A DNA stretch of 64,000 nucleotides from an uncultured Clostridia bacterium (lineage in GTDB: Bacteria; Bacillota; Clostridia; Peptostreptococcales; Anaerovoracaceae). Below the pieces are notes generated by a model, which did no database searches, had not been told where the DNA came from, and worked only from the letters and a program-made list of their open reading frames with translations. The stretch is from contig CAKQGQ010000003.1 of NCBI GenBank assembly GCA_934233735.1, positions 62,001 through 126,000 of the forward strand, in the 5' to 3' direction. The position numbers and the translations under genes were made by a program. Below are positions 35,860-45,316 of this stretch, one piece after another; the stretch's first letter is position 1; the number at the start of each line of letters is the position of its first letter.

Positions 35860-37579
35860 ATTTCTCCACCTCTCTCAAAAAACGCTCTGTCCACGCTTTG
35901 ATTTTCTGTGCATTTTCATCTGCCTCAGAAGCACTTCCGCCTCTTGCGAAAATATACACCTTCAGCTTCGGCTCTGTGCCCGATGGTCTGACAATCAACC
36001 TGTGGCCGCCAGCCAGCTCTGCGCAGTACATTTCCTTTTCCCTATAACAAAATTCTTTCGTGATTTTTTCCGACTTCAGTTTCCCTGCGAAAAGACCTGC
36101 GATAATTTTCTCGGCTTTTCTTCTGTCTCTTTCGCCCGCATACTGCACCGAAAACGGCATCGCCGTCATATAGCCGTATTTTTCATACAGCTCCTGCAGA
36201 CGCGTGTAGAGGGTTTTACTCTCTACTAAAAGCTCAGCAGCCGCCATACAAACCAGTCTTGCCGCCATCACGCCGTCTTTGTCTCTCGTATAATCGCCGC
36301 ATAAATAGCCGAGGCTCTCTTCAAAGCCAAAAAGGAATTCCTCATTTCCGCCATTTTCGCAACGACTTTTTATCTTTTCCATCTCACAGGCAATATTCTT
36401 AAAGCCTGTAAAAACATTTTTAACTTTCACCCCATAGCTTCTGCCGATTTCCTCGGTAAGCGGGGAGCTCACGAAACTTTTAAATGCAATCCATGCTTTC
36501 TGCTCTTTCTGTTCTGCTCCTGCCGCATTTTGGCTGAGACGGCATCGGCATATATAATCGAATAAAAGTTCGCCGACCTGGTTCCCCGAAAGCCTCACAT
36601 ATGCACCCTCTTCATTCAGACACATCACGCCAAGACGGTCGCTGTCGGGGTCGGTTGCCAGAATCAGCTGCGGTTTTTCGCCTGTGACTGCGCTCGCCTC
36701 ACATACCTTCAATGCCTCGCCGAAAGCCTCTTCATATTCGGGATTCGGTGATGCGCAAGTCGCAAAGTTTCCATCCGGCAGCTTCTGACTTTCGACTTCC
36801 AAAATATTTTCTTCTTTCATTCCCAGCCGTCGCAAAGTTTCAAGCACATAAGGCCTTCCACTTCCGTTCAGCGGTGTATAACAAATCCGAAGCCTGCGCA
36901 GGCTTTCCTTCACTGCCTCAAGCTCGCGCGGAAGCGGCGTGTTATCCTCAAGAGCCTGCAAATATTTCTCTTTTATATCCTTTGGAACTGATTTGACTTT
37001 CTCAAGTTCTTCTGCTGTCACTTTCGCTGAAGAATCTGCGAAAGGATTGATTTCCTTTATATAGCTTTCCGCAATCGCCGCGTTTTGCTCGTCAATCTGA
37101 TTGCCGAAACGGTCGTAAACCTTATATCCGTTGTACTCTTTCGGGTTGTGGCTGGCAGTAATCATAATCCCGCAGCAAAGCCCCATCTCTCTGACCGCAA
37201 AGGACAGAACCGGGACCGGCGTCGGTTCATCAAACAGGAAAACCTCTATGCCTTCCTTTGCGAAGACCTCAGCAACACCTGCCGCATACTCACGGGAATT
37301 GATTCTTGTGTCATAGGCAATCACAAGCGCCGGCTGCTCGTGTACTTCCCGCAGATACCTTCCGATTCCCATGCTGGCTTTTCGAAGCGTGACGGAATTA
37401 ATGCGGTTGCTGCCTGCGCCCATCTTTTCCCTCATGCCGGAGGTTCCAAATGCGATGTCTTTACAAAACCTATCATATATTTCATTTTCATTCCCACGGA
37501 TTTCTTCAAGCTCTGCCGCAAGGTCTTCAGGCAGGCTTTGTGTTGTCCAACGGGTATATTCTTTCCATGCTTTTTCCAT
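35834..37579 (-). CDS. Phosphoglucomutase/phosphomannomutase
   Basis: 581 residues from the ATG at 37579; the RBS is weak and the exact start is uncertain, with further in-frame codons up to 37651. Alpha-D-phosphohexomutase of the long Firmicutes PgcA type, interconverting glucose 1- and 6-phosphate. Catalytic serine in GIMITASHNPKEYNGYKVYD, metal loop ATDPDSDRLG, sugar loop FGFEESLGYLCGD and phosphate-binding RPSGTEPKLKVY. Divergent from the HtrA gene. Confidence 0.93.
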   Translation of the reverse strand: MEKAWKEYTRWTTQSLPEDLAAELEEIRGNENEIYDRFCKDIAFGTSGMREKMGAGSNRINSVTLRKASMGIGRYLREVHEQPALVIAYDTRINSREYAAGVAEVFAKEGIEVFLFDEPTPVPVLSFAVREMGLCCGIMITASHNPKEYNGYKVYDRFGNQIDEQNAAIAESYIKEINPFADSSAKVTAEELEKVKSVPKDIKEKYLQALEDNTPLPRELEAVKESLRRLRICYTPLNGSGRPYVLETLRRLGMKEENILEVESQKLPDGNFATCASPNPEYEEAFGEALKVCEASAVTGEKPQLILATDPDSDRLGVMCLNEEGAYVRLSGNQVGELLFDYICRCRLSQNAAGAEQKEQKAWIAFKSFVSSPLTEEIGRSYGVKVKNVFTGFKNIACEMEKIKSRCENGGNEEFLFGFEESLGYLCGDYTRDKDGVMAARLVCMAAAELLVESKTLYTRLQELYEKYGYMTAMPFSVQYAGERDRRKAEKIIAGLFAGKLKSEKITKEFCYREKEMYCAELAGGHRLIVRPSGTEPKLKVYIFARGGSASEADENAQKIKAWTERFLREVEKYEQSNYRH

Positions 37580-37716
37580 AATACTAATGTCCACAATTTC
37601 ATCTCTGCAATAATATTTTATTTTATCATATTTCACATTATTTTTACACAAAAATTACACAAAAGATGATTATAATTTGCCTATAAAATAAATCACAGAG
37701 CAAGGAGGTCACTTTC

Positions 37717-38934
37717 ATGGACGATTGGGATAGATTTGATAACAGAGAATACACAGATACCGCAGAGCCTCCGCACAAGGAGCCGCGTGAAAAAAGAGAA
37801 CCGAAATACGTTACAACGAAAAGTTTTGTCATCGCATTGATTGTCTGCATCATCGTCTCGGCAGCCGTCGGCGCGGGAGCTTACGCTTTAGCCATCAGCC
37901 ACTTCGGCGGTGTGAGCATCGATAAGTCGATTACCACGACAAACTACAATTTGGCGAAGGCTACAGGCAGTGAGCTTTCCATACAGGAAATCATCGCAAA
38001 GAATGAAAACTCCGTAGTCGCAATCGAAACGGAATCCGTTTCCACCGACAGCTGGCTCGGTCAATATGTAACGCAGGGCGCGGGCAGCGGTGTTATCTAC
38101 AGTGAAGACGGATATATTCTCACAAATAACCATGTGATTTCCGGAGCTTCCAGCATAAAAGTAACTCTGCATGACGGAACGGAATGCGACGCAAGCTTAG
38201 TCGCTGCGGATTCCCAGACAGATGTTGCAGTCATTAAAATAAATAAGAAAGGGCTTACACCTGTAACCTTCAGCGATATGAGCGCACTTGGCGTCGGCGA
38301 CCTTGCAGTTGCAATCGGCAACCCGCTCGGCACCCTCTCCGGTACGGCAACCGAAGGCATCATCAGTGCCCTTGAAAGAGAAATTACAATTGACGGCAAG
38401 AGCATGTCCCTGATTCAGACAAGCGCTTCCATCAACCCGGGCAACTCCGGCGGCGGTCTTTTCGACCAGTACGGCAACCTGATTGGTATTGTCGTTGCGA
38501 AGTCCTCCGGCTCGGATGTTGAAGGTCTTGGCTTCGCAATCCCTGCAGACAATGTGGCGAAAGTTGCAAAGTCCTTGATTGAAAACGGTTATGTTGCAGA
38601 CAGACCTGCAGCAGGCATCACGATTGTGGATCTTACCGACTATAATAAAGCTATGCAGTACGGCGTTTCCCTCACCGGTGTATACATTCAGGATGTAACC
38701 GGAAGCAATGCTAAGAAGGCAGGCCTTCAGAAGGGCGATCTCGTATACTACATCGACGATGTAAAAGTCACCGATTCCGCCGTACTTTTAAAAGAAATCC
38801 AAAAGCACAATATCGGAGACACGGTCACATTTACAGTCGTCCGTGACGGCGATATTCTGAAATATGATGTTAAGCTTCAGGCCGCAGCGAACACAAACGC
38901 TTCCTCCGGCACGAAGCAAAACACAAACAACTAA
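37717..38934 (+). CDS. HtrA/DegP-type membrane serine protease
   Basis: 405 residues. N-terminal charged cytoplasmic tail (~1-42), one membrane segment (~45-68, FVIALIVCIIVSAAVGAGAYALA), then a trypsin-like domain with catalytic His in LTNNHVISGA, Asp in QTDVAVIKI and Ser in NPGNSGGGLF, and a C-terminal PDZ domain (~300-390, including GLQKGDLVYYIDDVKV). It likely degrades misfolded proteins outside the membrane. RBS AAGGAGG 8 bases before the ATG. TATAAT lies about 50 bases upstream with no good -35 box. Confidence 0.95.
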   Translation: MDDWDRFDNREYTDTAEPPHKEPREKREPKYVTTKSFVIALIVCIIVSAAVGAGAYALAISHFGGVSIDKSITTTNYNLAKATGSELSIQEIIAKNENSVVAIETESVSTDSWLGQYVTQGAGSGVIYSEDGYILTNNHVISGASSIKVTLHDGTECDASLVAADSQTDVAVIKINKKGLTPVTFSDMSALGVGDLAVAIGNPLGTLSGTATEGIISALEREITIDGKSMSLIQTSASINPGNSGGGLFDQYGNLIGIVVAKSSGSDVEGLGFAIPADNVAKVAKSLIENGYVADRPAAGITIVDLTDYNKAMQYGVSLTGVYIQDVTGSNAKKAGLQKGDLVYYIDDVKVTDSAVLLKEIQKHNIGDTVTFTVVRDGDILKYDVKLQAAANTNASSGTKQNTNN

Positions 38935-39030
38935 AGCAGACCCCTTGTCGGGGAGCGTCCACCTTATGCGTTTCCCGGCAATACTAATAATAATTTCAAA
39001 TTCTTTTTCTTCTTTCTTTTAAATTAAGAG

Positions 39031-39074
39031 CACAAAAGCGGCGCAGAAAAATGCAGCCGCTTTTGTGTTTTTTT
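39031..39074 (+). terminator. Terminator of the HtrA gene
   Basis: CACAAAAGCGGC pairs with GCCGCTTTTGTG, followed by seven T on the plus strand. Its stem is symmetric, so it may also act on the converging 39081-40562 gene. Confidence 0.85.
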
Positions 39075-39080
39075 GCAATT

Positions 39081-40562
39081 TTATTTTGCGCGTCTCCACG
39101 CTTTCGTTGACCAATTGCTGTAAAGCTTGCTTTCGCCGATTTCTTTATATCCGCGAACTTTGTAATAGTAACGAGTTCCCTTTTCAACTGCTGTGTTCAG
39201 GTATTTCGTATTTTCGGTCGTGAAAATTGGCTTTTTGCCGTAGCCTTTGTTTTTCTTAACGGAGCGGTAAACTTCGTATCCGTCAAAATTCAAAGTCTTT
39301 CCGTTCTTTTCAAACCAGTATACGCGGATTGCTTTCCTGCCTTTTGCCGTCTTTGCAAGCTCTGTCTTTGCGATTAACTGAATCGTGCTGTTATAAGCAT
39401 TTGTTTCTTTAATGAGCTGTTCCTGCGTTTTCTCAAATTCCGCTTTTACAGTTGTATCTGCATAGATATTGAATGTATACGGGCTCTTTGCTTCTACAGC
39501 TTCGCCGTTCAGGTATAAGGCTTTCAGAACGCAGCCTTCTGCGGGTTCAGCAGTGATTGCCACCTCGGTGCCTCTCAGCACATGTGTACCGCTCAGCGCA
39601 ATTGTTCCGTTTTCAGTCTCTTCTGCTGTTACATCATAATAAGTATGTCTGCGGCTTCCGGAAGGCGTCACAATCGGCTCCTCTTCGCTGCTTGCCGGGA
39701 GAGTGACTTCTGTTGCCGGGGCGATTTCTCCGTCTGTCGCAGGAGCGGTGCCGGCCATTTTCTCGCAGAGTATCAATGTTCTCCATCCGTAACGTTCTCC
39801 TTCCTGTAAGGAATATTTATTTCCTAAATATTCCGGGGAAATAACGGTGTCCATATCTATAATCTGCTCCTTTGGAACTTCGGCAATAATAATTGCATAT
39901 GTACTTGCGGATGCTTTCAGTTTTCCGCCTTTCTCAATTTCAATGATGTTGCTGAAATCTTTGTTTTTTCCTCCAAAGGAAATCCCTACGTCATCACTGC
40001 CTTCTACTGTAAGACTGCCTGTCGATCCGATTTTACACTTGCCAACGCCGATAGAATAAGAGGTCTTGTTTCCTGACTTATAAGTCAACTTACCGTATAC
40101 TTCTAAAAGTCCACCGTTTCCGCCGCTCCCACCAAGGTAAATGTATCCGCTTGTTGTCACGTCTGCATCGTCTTCAATTGTAAGTGTTGAATTTTCAGCA
40201 CCCAAACCGCTCAAGCTATCAACAATCAGCTTGCCCGGGCCTGCAATCGCATAACTGAGTGCAGAATAATTGCTTGATTCAATGGTTCCGATTTTGCTGT
40301 CTTCCTGTACAATAATTTTTGTGTCCGGTTTTACCAAAACAGTTCCTTTAACATTAAGGCTTGCAATAGTCAGTATTGAATCGGTACTGTTCCATTCAAA
40401 ACCATCTGTATCCAACTTCTTGTTCGAGTAGTCCCCTGACGCTAAATTCAGATCCTCAACTTCATACTTATAGCTGCTGCTCTCATCCGCCCACGCAACC
40501 GCAGGGAACATCGAAATTGCAACGCACAAACTCAGCGCCAAGCATAAGATTTTCTTCTTCAT
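39081..40562 (-). CDS. Secreted beta-helix surface protein with FnIII-like tail
   Basis: 493 residues, ATG at 40562 after AAAGGAG. Signal peptide ~1-26 (ending VAWA). Residues ~45-250 read as a repetitive right-handed beta-helix (SILTIASLNVKGTVLV, KLIVDSL, NSTLTIEDDADVTTSGYIYLGG). A ~80-residue repeat domain follows (ETENGTIALSGTHVLRGTEVAITAEPAEG ... VKAEF), of the kind seen in InlB-type B-repeats. The C-terminal ~95 residues are the basic module YWFEKNGKTLNFDGYEVYRS ... YYYKVRGYKEIGESKLYSNWST. No sortase or SLH anchor. Likely wall-associated adhesin-like protein; function unknown. Confidence 0.8.
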   Translation of the reverse strand: MKKKILCLALSLCVAISMFPAVAWADESSSYKYEVEDLNLASGDYSNKKLDTDGFEWNSTDSILTIASLNVKGTVLVKPDTKIIVQEDSKIGTIESSNYSALSYAIAGPGKLIVDSLSGLGAENSTLTIEDDADVTTSGYIYLGGSGGNGGLLEVYGKLTYKSGNKTSYSIGVGKCKIGSTGSLTVEGSDDVGISFGGKNKDFSNIIEIEKGGKLKASASTYAIIIAEVPKEQIIDMDTVISPEYLGNKYSLQEGERYGWRTLILCEKMAGTAPATDGEIAPATEVTLPASSEEEPIVTPSGSRRHTYYDVTAEETENGTIALSGTHVLRGTEVAITAEPAEGCVLKALYLNGEAVEAKSPYTFNIYADTTVKAEFEKTQEQLIKETNAYNSTIQLIAKTELAKTAKGRKAIRVYWFEKNGKTLNFDGYEVYRSVKKNKGYGKKPIFTTENTKYLNTAVEKGTRYYYKVRGYKEIGESKLYSNWSTKAWRRAK

Positions 40563-40646
40563 CTTTACTCCTTTCAAACCACTAACATATATTTGCAACA
40601 CTTTCGTCTGCAAATTATATTTTATCATGGTAAAGAAGTTTTGTCA

Positions 40647-41345
40647 TCATACCGAAGTATGATTTTCTCTCCTGTTTTCCTTTTTTTGAATCAAATCCTT
40701 AATTTTGGACTTCAGCACAATCCGTCCGTGTCCGTCCGTCTCGAATTTTTCTTTATACGCCGAATCTTTGCAGTCAATCAAACAAAGTGGCGGAAAAACG
40801 ACGCACCACCAGTTTTGCCCCGCGCCTTCGCCGATTGTAATCGTCAGTGCCTCGTAATTTCCCGCAGGAAAATATAGGTCGTCGTACTGCTTCGCCGGGA
40901 TTTCCCGTATGCCGAGCTGCGTCCGGACTTTATATTCAAATCCGCATTCACTTATATACTCTTCTGCCCACCTTCGTATCTGCTCAAGGTTTTCTCGCAC
41001 ATACTTCCTCGTCGCACGGGTCTGCCTTTCCTGTTCCTCTTCGGCCGCTGCCGCCTGCTGCCCGCCGACCTGCTCCCTAGATTTTTTTACCTCTTTTACA
41101 ATCCCCTCTTCAATCTTAGGAAGCACATAGTCGCGCACACCGAGTTTCAGTTCCTGGTCCTCTTCGGAGTCGCTGTTCGCGATTATATGAAAGCGAATAA
41201 TTCCGGGATATTCGTTCATGGATTTTCCTGCCGTCTCAGTGCTTTCCGTCTCCCGCGGTATGTAAGCACTCATCCCCGCCAGCAGCCAGATTGCCATAAC
41301 CATAAAAATCGTAACTGTCTTCTCAAATCTTTCCTTCTTGTCCAT
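40647..41345 (-). CDS. spoIIR: Stage II sporulation protein R
   Basis: 232 residues. Forespore-made secreted signal that triggers SpoIIGA processing of pro-sigma-E in the mother cell. N-terminal signal anchor (~10-28), then the hallmark IIRFHIIANSDSEEDQELKLGVRDYVLP and, near the end, NWWCVVFPPLCLID. A Glu/Gln/Ala-rich coil (~90-115) is inserted between them. RBS GGAGG. Expression should depend on sigma-F, but I did not identify a sigma-F promoter. Confidence 0.95.
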   Translation of the reverse strand: MDKKERFEKTVTIFMVMAIWLLAGMSAYIPRETESTETAGKSMNEYPGIIRFHIIANSDSEEDQELKLGVRDYVLPKIEEGIVKEVKKSREQVGGQQAAAAEEEQERQTRATRKYVRENLEQIRRWAEEYISECGFEYKVRTQLGIREIPAKQYDDLYFPAGNYEALTITIGEGAGQNWWCVVFPPLCLIDCKDSAYKEKFETDGHGRIVLKSKIKDLIQKKENRRENHTSV

Positions 41346-41408
41346 ATCTTCCCTCCGTCAGTTAGATTATGGACAAAATCTTATTATTTATGCACCTTCG
41401 CTCTCGCA

Positions 41409-41460
41409 AAAAAGGAAAAAGATTTTCGCCGCATGGGTTTTAGCCCATGCGCGAAAATCC
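41409..41460 (-). terminator. Terminator after the 143-aa secreted protein gene
   Basis: GATTTTCGC-GCATGGG pairs with CCCATGC-CGAAAATC with a single bulge; T-rich tracts on both sides make it possibly bidirectional. Confidence 0.8.
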
Positions 41461-41518
41461 TTTCCTTTCCTTTTTTTATATACTCACACCTTCCACGCAA
41501 TTTTATTTTAGCGATCAC

Positions 41519-41950
41519 TTATCTGGTATAGGTAGCGGTCCTTGTAGTCTTGCTGATTGTGTCGACTACCTTTCCGTTTTTATAGCAGGTCAAGGTATAT
41601 TCTAAAAAGTAAGTAGCCTCTTCCGAAACAGCTCTACGTTTTGAGAAAGTATATAGCCCTGTGGTTTTTACTAGATTTTCATCATAAGATTTAATAACTT
41701 TTCCACCTAATGTTCTTAAATCCCCTTCAATATGCACGCGGTCTAAAGAACTGTTTGTGAACGGAATTACATCTATATTACAGACTAAGATGCACTCATC
41801 TTCTATGTTGATATAAGATGTAACTGAGCTTACACCTGTATAACACGGGCTGACTCCTCCCGTATTACGTTCCACGGCATAGGCTGGTATAAAGCATGTT
41901 GACACCATCGTAACCATCGCTAATAATAATGCTAAAACTTTTTTCTTCAT
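41519..41950 (-). CDS. Small secreted protein downstream of sigma/anti-sigma pair
   Basis: 143 residues from the ATG at 41950, 8 bases after AGAGG. Signal peptide ~1-24 (ending AYA). The mature part is beta-rich (SVTSYINIEDECILVCNIDVI, TTGLYTFSKRRAVSEEATYFLEYTLTCYKNGKVV) with no recognised family. It follows the anti-sigma gene by 76 bases and has a GTGTTC ... TATTCAA element upstream that also precedes the sigma gene, so it may be a target of that sigma factor. Confidence 0.75.
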   Translation of the reverse strand: MKKKVLALLLAMVTMVSTCFIPAYAVERNTGGVSPCYTGVSSVTSYINIEDECILVCNIDVIPFTNSSLDRVHIEGDLRTLGGKVIKSYDENLVKTTGLYTFSKRRAVSEEATYFLEYTLTCYKNGKVVDTISKTTRTATYTR

Positions 41951-41969
41951 TTCGTTTTCCTCTCTTTCC

Positions 41970-41998
41970 TTGAATATTGCCTTTACATTAAAGAACAC
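41970..41998 (-). promoter_or_regulatory. Possible ECF promoter before the 143-aa gene
   Basis: GTGTTC, a 16-base spacer and TATTCAA on the minus strand. The same boxes, with a 15-base spacer, precede the ECF sigma gene at 43279-43306. The near box ends only about 20 bases before the ATG, which is tight. Confidence 0.3.
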
Positions 41999-42026
41999 GA
42001 TTGAATAGCAAACAAACTGACATCAT

Positions 42027-42704
42027 TTAAGAAACTTTATGTAAATGTTCTATAAATTCTACTCCGGTTTCATATTCTGCATCTGTACTGATTAATATAA
42101 ATGCATCTTCTGTAGTCATTTCAAAAAGCGTTCGATTCCCACTTTTACCTACAAACACCTGAAATTCACCTATCAACTCTTCTTGATAATTTGTCTGCTC
42201 ATTGTCAATATGATTGTCTGTTGTTTTGTTTATGCTTTGTATGAAAACAATACTCTCTCCTAAGTCATTTGCATATTTCATCATATATTGCCCATCATCC
42301 CGCCGTTCCGTTTGAAGTTCAAACCCTTCCGGCAGCTCTGACACATAGTATTCCCCTACATAATCCTTATTCGCACACACATCCATATCTTCGCTATTTT
42401 GACCCGTCACCAAATCCAGCCACCAGACGCGCCACGCGTGTGCCTGCGGAATCGGTACTGCAATACTTGCGATAAAAATCGCACAGATCAGCACTGCCGC
42501 ACAGCGAAGCACCCTCTGCTTTAAGCTTTTGCATCTATAGCTGCCGTACTTTTCCGCCGCCTGCCGGTACTGCTCGTCATCGCGCAACAGTTCCTCTGCC
42601 TCATCCGCATATGCTTCTGTCCAGCTATCCGCATAGGATTTTAATATTTCTTCAGCCAGCACGGATACGTCTTTTTCACTTTTGTCTTTTCTCATGTTAT
42701 CCAT
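42027..42704 (-). CDS. Probable anti-sigma factor (membrane)
   Basis: 225 residues from the ATG at 42704, overlapping the sigma gene's last codons by eight bases. A cytoplasmic helical N-terminus (~1-70, EEILKSYADSWTEAYADEAEELL) could bind the sigma factor. One membrane segment follows (~80-100, VLRCAAVLICAIFIASIAVPI), then an extracellular DUF4367-like domain (SELPEGFELQTERRDDGQYMMKYAN). The layout and coupling to an ECF gene are the basis for the call. The signal sensed is unknown. Confidence 0.75.
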   Translation of the reverse strand: MDNMRKDKSEKDVSVLAEEILKSYADSWTEAYADEAEELLRDDEQYRQAAEKYGSYRCKSLKQRVLRCAAVLICAIFIASIAVPIPQAHAWRVWWLDLVTGQNSEDMDVCANKDYVGEYYVSELPEGFELQTERRDDGQYMMKYANDLGESIVFIQSINKTTDNHIDNEQTNYQEELIGEFQVFVGKSGNRTLFEMTTEDAFILISTDAEYETGVEFIEHLHKVS

Positions 42705-43251
42705 TTTCTTTCTTCCCCCTGTCAGCCACAATCATCTCTTCCAATTTCTTTCTGGCACGGCAGACCCGCTGCTCCACAGCGTTTTTATTCGCGCCCATAA
42801 CTTTTGCAATGCTCTCATACTTCAAGTCATACGTATATCTTAAAATTAAAGCATATCTGTCTTTTGCATTCAAGTGGCTCATGTATGCGTTCATTTCCGG
42901 CGAAAACCCGTTTTCATCGATGAAATAACTGTCATAAATTCCCTCATCGAAAAAAGCTTCGTTGCCTTCGTCCTCTTCATCTACGCAGATTTCTCTGGTT
43001 TTCTTCTTCACCATGTCAAGCGCTAAGTTTCGCGCAACCACGATGATAAAGGACTTTGTCCTTCTTGAACCCAGTTCACCTACCCGATCCGGCACGGCTG
43101 CAAGCCGAAGAATCACTTCATGCAGGCAATCTTCTGTCAATGCGTCATCACACAGAATGGGCGCGGTAACTTTCTTAATCAGCCCCTCATACATTTCATA
43201 TATCATTTCAATTTCTTTTTTCGTTCCCGGTGTAAATTTCTTAATTTCCAT
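42697..43251 (-). CDS. ECF-type RNA polymerase sigma factor
   Basis: 184 residues. Region 2 includes DCLHEVILRLAAVPDRV and SFIIVVARNLALDMVKKKTRE; region 4 is LNAKDRYALILRYTYDLKYESIAKVMGANKNAVEQRVCRARKKLEEMI, a helix-turn-helix. RBS AAGGTGG. The anti-sigma gene starts before its stop codon, so the two are translated together. The 43252-43569 gap upstream is AT-rich, with the inverted repeat CAATTATA...TAATTG near 43360. Confidence 0.88.
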   Translation of the reverse strand: MEIKKFTPGTKKEIEMIYEMYEGLIKKVTAPILCDDALTEDCLHEVILRLAAVPDRVGELGSRRTKSFIIVVARNLALDMVKKKTREICVDEEDEGNEAFFDEGIYDSYFIDENGFSPEMNAYMSHLNAKDRYALILRYTYDLKYESIAKVMGANKNAVEQRVCRARKKLEEMIVADRGKKENG

Positions 43252-43278
43252 GTGTCTACCACCTTGCCTTGTCGTTTA

Positions 43279-43306
43279 TTGAATACTTTCCCCTGTCTTG
43301 GAACAC
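43279..43306 (-). promoter_or_regulatory. Possible autoregulated ECF promoter
   Basis: GTGTTC, a 15-base spacer and TATTCAA on the minus strand, ending 27 bases before the sigma ATG. The shared boxes with the 143-aa gene suggest a common sigma, but two copies are weak evidence. Confidence 0.35.
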
Positions 43307-43507
43307 CCATTTTCTCCACATCTTAGTCTAATAAATGTATTGGGCATTATCCATTCTCTAAACAATTATATTTTTTAATTGTTTTCCGTTATTTTCCTTT
43401 CTTCTCAAAACCACGTTACCCATACGGAGCAGCCATTCACGAAAACTCAAAATTAAGACATACATATATAAACCGATTCATGTCGACAAAAACTGACATA
43501 AAAAGTC

Positions 43508-43540
43508 GAAAAAATCGAGTCTCTTTTCATGAAACCCGAC
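43508..43540 (-). terminator. Terminator of the SPOCS/LysM gene
   Basis: TCGGGTTTC pairs with GAGACTCGA (two G-U pairs) across a short loop, followed by six T on the minus strand, about 30 bases after the stop. Confidence 0.75.
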
Positions 43541-43569
43541 TTTCCATGTCTATTCTGTTTTGCCGCCTC

Positions 43570-45231
43570 CTACCTCAGAATCAGCAGTTTATTCCCTGTT
43601 TTCAGCTCGCTTTCCTCTATATCGTTGATTCGCATTAAGCAATCCATTGTCGTCTTAAAGTGTTTTGCAATGCTCCAAAGGCTGTCACCGTCCCGCGCAA
43701 TATATACAACCATGCGGCATTGCCCCTCCGCAGCCGTGTTCTGCTCAAATGCAGGGTTCATCGGTACTTTAAACATCACTTCCCTCATAATTTCCGCATT
43801 TACCGAAATCGTCGCATTAAATTCAATCTGCTTTCCGTTTATTTTTTCTGCCCAGAAGTCTTTTAGACACACGCAGTCCTTCACAATTTCTCCGCCTTCG
43901 ATTTGCGGCATCGCGGCCGTCGCCCTAAACGGAATTTCCTGTTTCAAAGAGAAGAGGCGTCCGCACTCGTCGTCCTGTGTTTTCTGCGCCCTGCAAATCA
44001 TGCAGACAAGCAGGTTGCCCTCTGTCACAATCTTTCCCTGCTGTGCCAAGCTTTCGCAGCTTGCAGCTTCCACCGATGTATACAAGACCTTGTCAATCTC
44101 TCCGTAGTCGTTTTCCGGGGAAATAATCTCACGAAGCGATGTTTCGGAAGTCGAACTGCCGAGCATGACCCTGCTCCGTTCTTCCTTAAAATCACACACA
44201 AAGTCCTTTTCTCTGTGATAAGCATCCGCGATGACCTCACGTTCTGTATTTGCATAAACCTCAACGAAAGTCGTCAGCTCACCCTCCAGCCGCAAAACTT
44301 CGCCCTCTTCTTCGTCCTGTACGACCTTCACTTTCAGATCGCTGCTGTCGAAGCAGACGCTGCAGCCGCTCGCCTCACCGCTCATTTGCAGAGGGATAAA
44401 CTGTGTGAACTCAACTCTTTCTGAGCTTTGATGCAGACAGCAGTCTTCCTCATAGGCCTCGTCGTGTACGGAAGTATACAATAGATTTACAAAAATAAAA
44501 CCGTTTACAATTATCTTTTCGCCTGCAGCCTGCTTGTAATTTTCCATCACGCAAATATCCTGCTTTAAAATATTCTCAACACGCACACCCTCTTTTAAGG
44601 TCAGATTTTCCTTAATCGTCAGGGTGTCTTTTTTCCTGAGAGCGATGTTGGTAATTTCCAGTCTTTCTTTGCGGGTCTGCAGTTCCTCGTCATTGATGCC
44701 CTCAAATAAATCGATTTTATGGTCTCCACATTCTTTTGCAGTCACTGCCAGCGTCGCCTTAACCCTGTATTTTCGCTCGTTAATTACCATATATTCCATC
44801 TTTTCGGTTCTGCATTCTAAAATGAGGATCGAACCGGGTTCAAGTGTGGTATGCCACTGTTCCTTGAACGGAATGCGGTTTTGTATGGAAATCAGGGCGT
44901 CGCAGCACTCTGCTTTTTCGGGAAGATACAACGTCTGCAGCTCGATTTCACCCGAAAGATTTATGTAATCGTCGCCCTTGTTTATCTGCGTAATTTCCCT
45001 GCTTGCGAGACGGGCTTTTCCGTCAATGAGCAAAATTTCTTTCATGTCAGGCTTTGTATCCGGAACCAGTACATCCTCTTCCACGACAATCGTCATCTTC
45101 GGTTTTTCACTTATATTCGTCACCTGCATAGGTGAGTAAACGGCACCTGCACTTACCGGAATTACAACGGTCTCTTCCGGCTCTTTTGCGGGCAGCATCG
45201 CGTAATCCGGCATCTCTTTTTCGTATGTCAT
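43570..45231 (-). CDS. SPOCS (DUF3794) + LysM spore protein, SipL-like
   Basis: 553 residues from the ATG at 45231, 7 bases after AAGGGG. Three SPOCS/DUF3794-like repeats: the first ~35-150 (VVEEDVLVPDTKPDMKEILLIDGKARL), the second ~180-300 (TIKENLTLKEGVRVENIL), the third ~330-490 (ISPENDYGEIDKVLYTSVEA). A C-terminal LysM domain follows (~508-553, VVYIARDGDSLWSIAKHFKTTMDCLMRIN). In Clostridioides SipL of this build binds SpoIVA and ties the coat to the forespore. With spoIIR nearby, this supports a spore-forming host. Confidence 0.9.
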   Translation of the reverse strand: MTYEKEMPDYAMLPAKEPEETVVIPVSAGAVYSPMQVTNISEKPKMTIVVEEDVLVPDTKPDMKEILLIDGKARLASREITQINKGDDYINLSGEIELQTLYLPEKAECCDALISIQNRIPFKEQWHTTLEPGSILILECRTEKMEYMVINERKYRVKATLAVTAKECGDHKIDLFEGINDEELQTRKERLEITNIALRKKDTLTIKENLTLKEGVRVENILKQDICVMENYKQAAGEKIIVNGFIFVNLLYTSVHDEAYEEDCCLHQSSERVEFTQFIPLQMSGEASGCSVCFDSSDLKVKVVQDEEEGEVLRLEGELTTFVEVYANTEREVIADAYHREKDFVCDFKEERSRVMLGSSTSETSLREIISPENDYGEIDKVLYTSVEAASCESLAQQGKIVTEGNLLVCMICRAQKTQDDECGRLFSLKQEIPFRATAAMPQIEGGEIVKDCVCLKDFWAEKINGKQIEFNATISVNAEIMREVMFKVPMNPAFEQNTAAEGQCRMVVYIARDGDSLWSIAKHFKTTMDCLMRINDIEESELKTGNKLLILR

Positions 45232-45316
45232 AGCGTTTCCCCTTTCCAAACATCAAACTTGGTCTTGCTACAACTTATTCTGAAGTCTGCCTTTTTATGC
45301 ACACGAAAAAAGGAAG

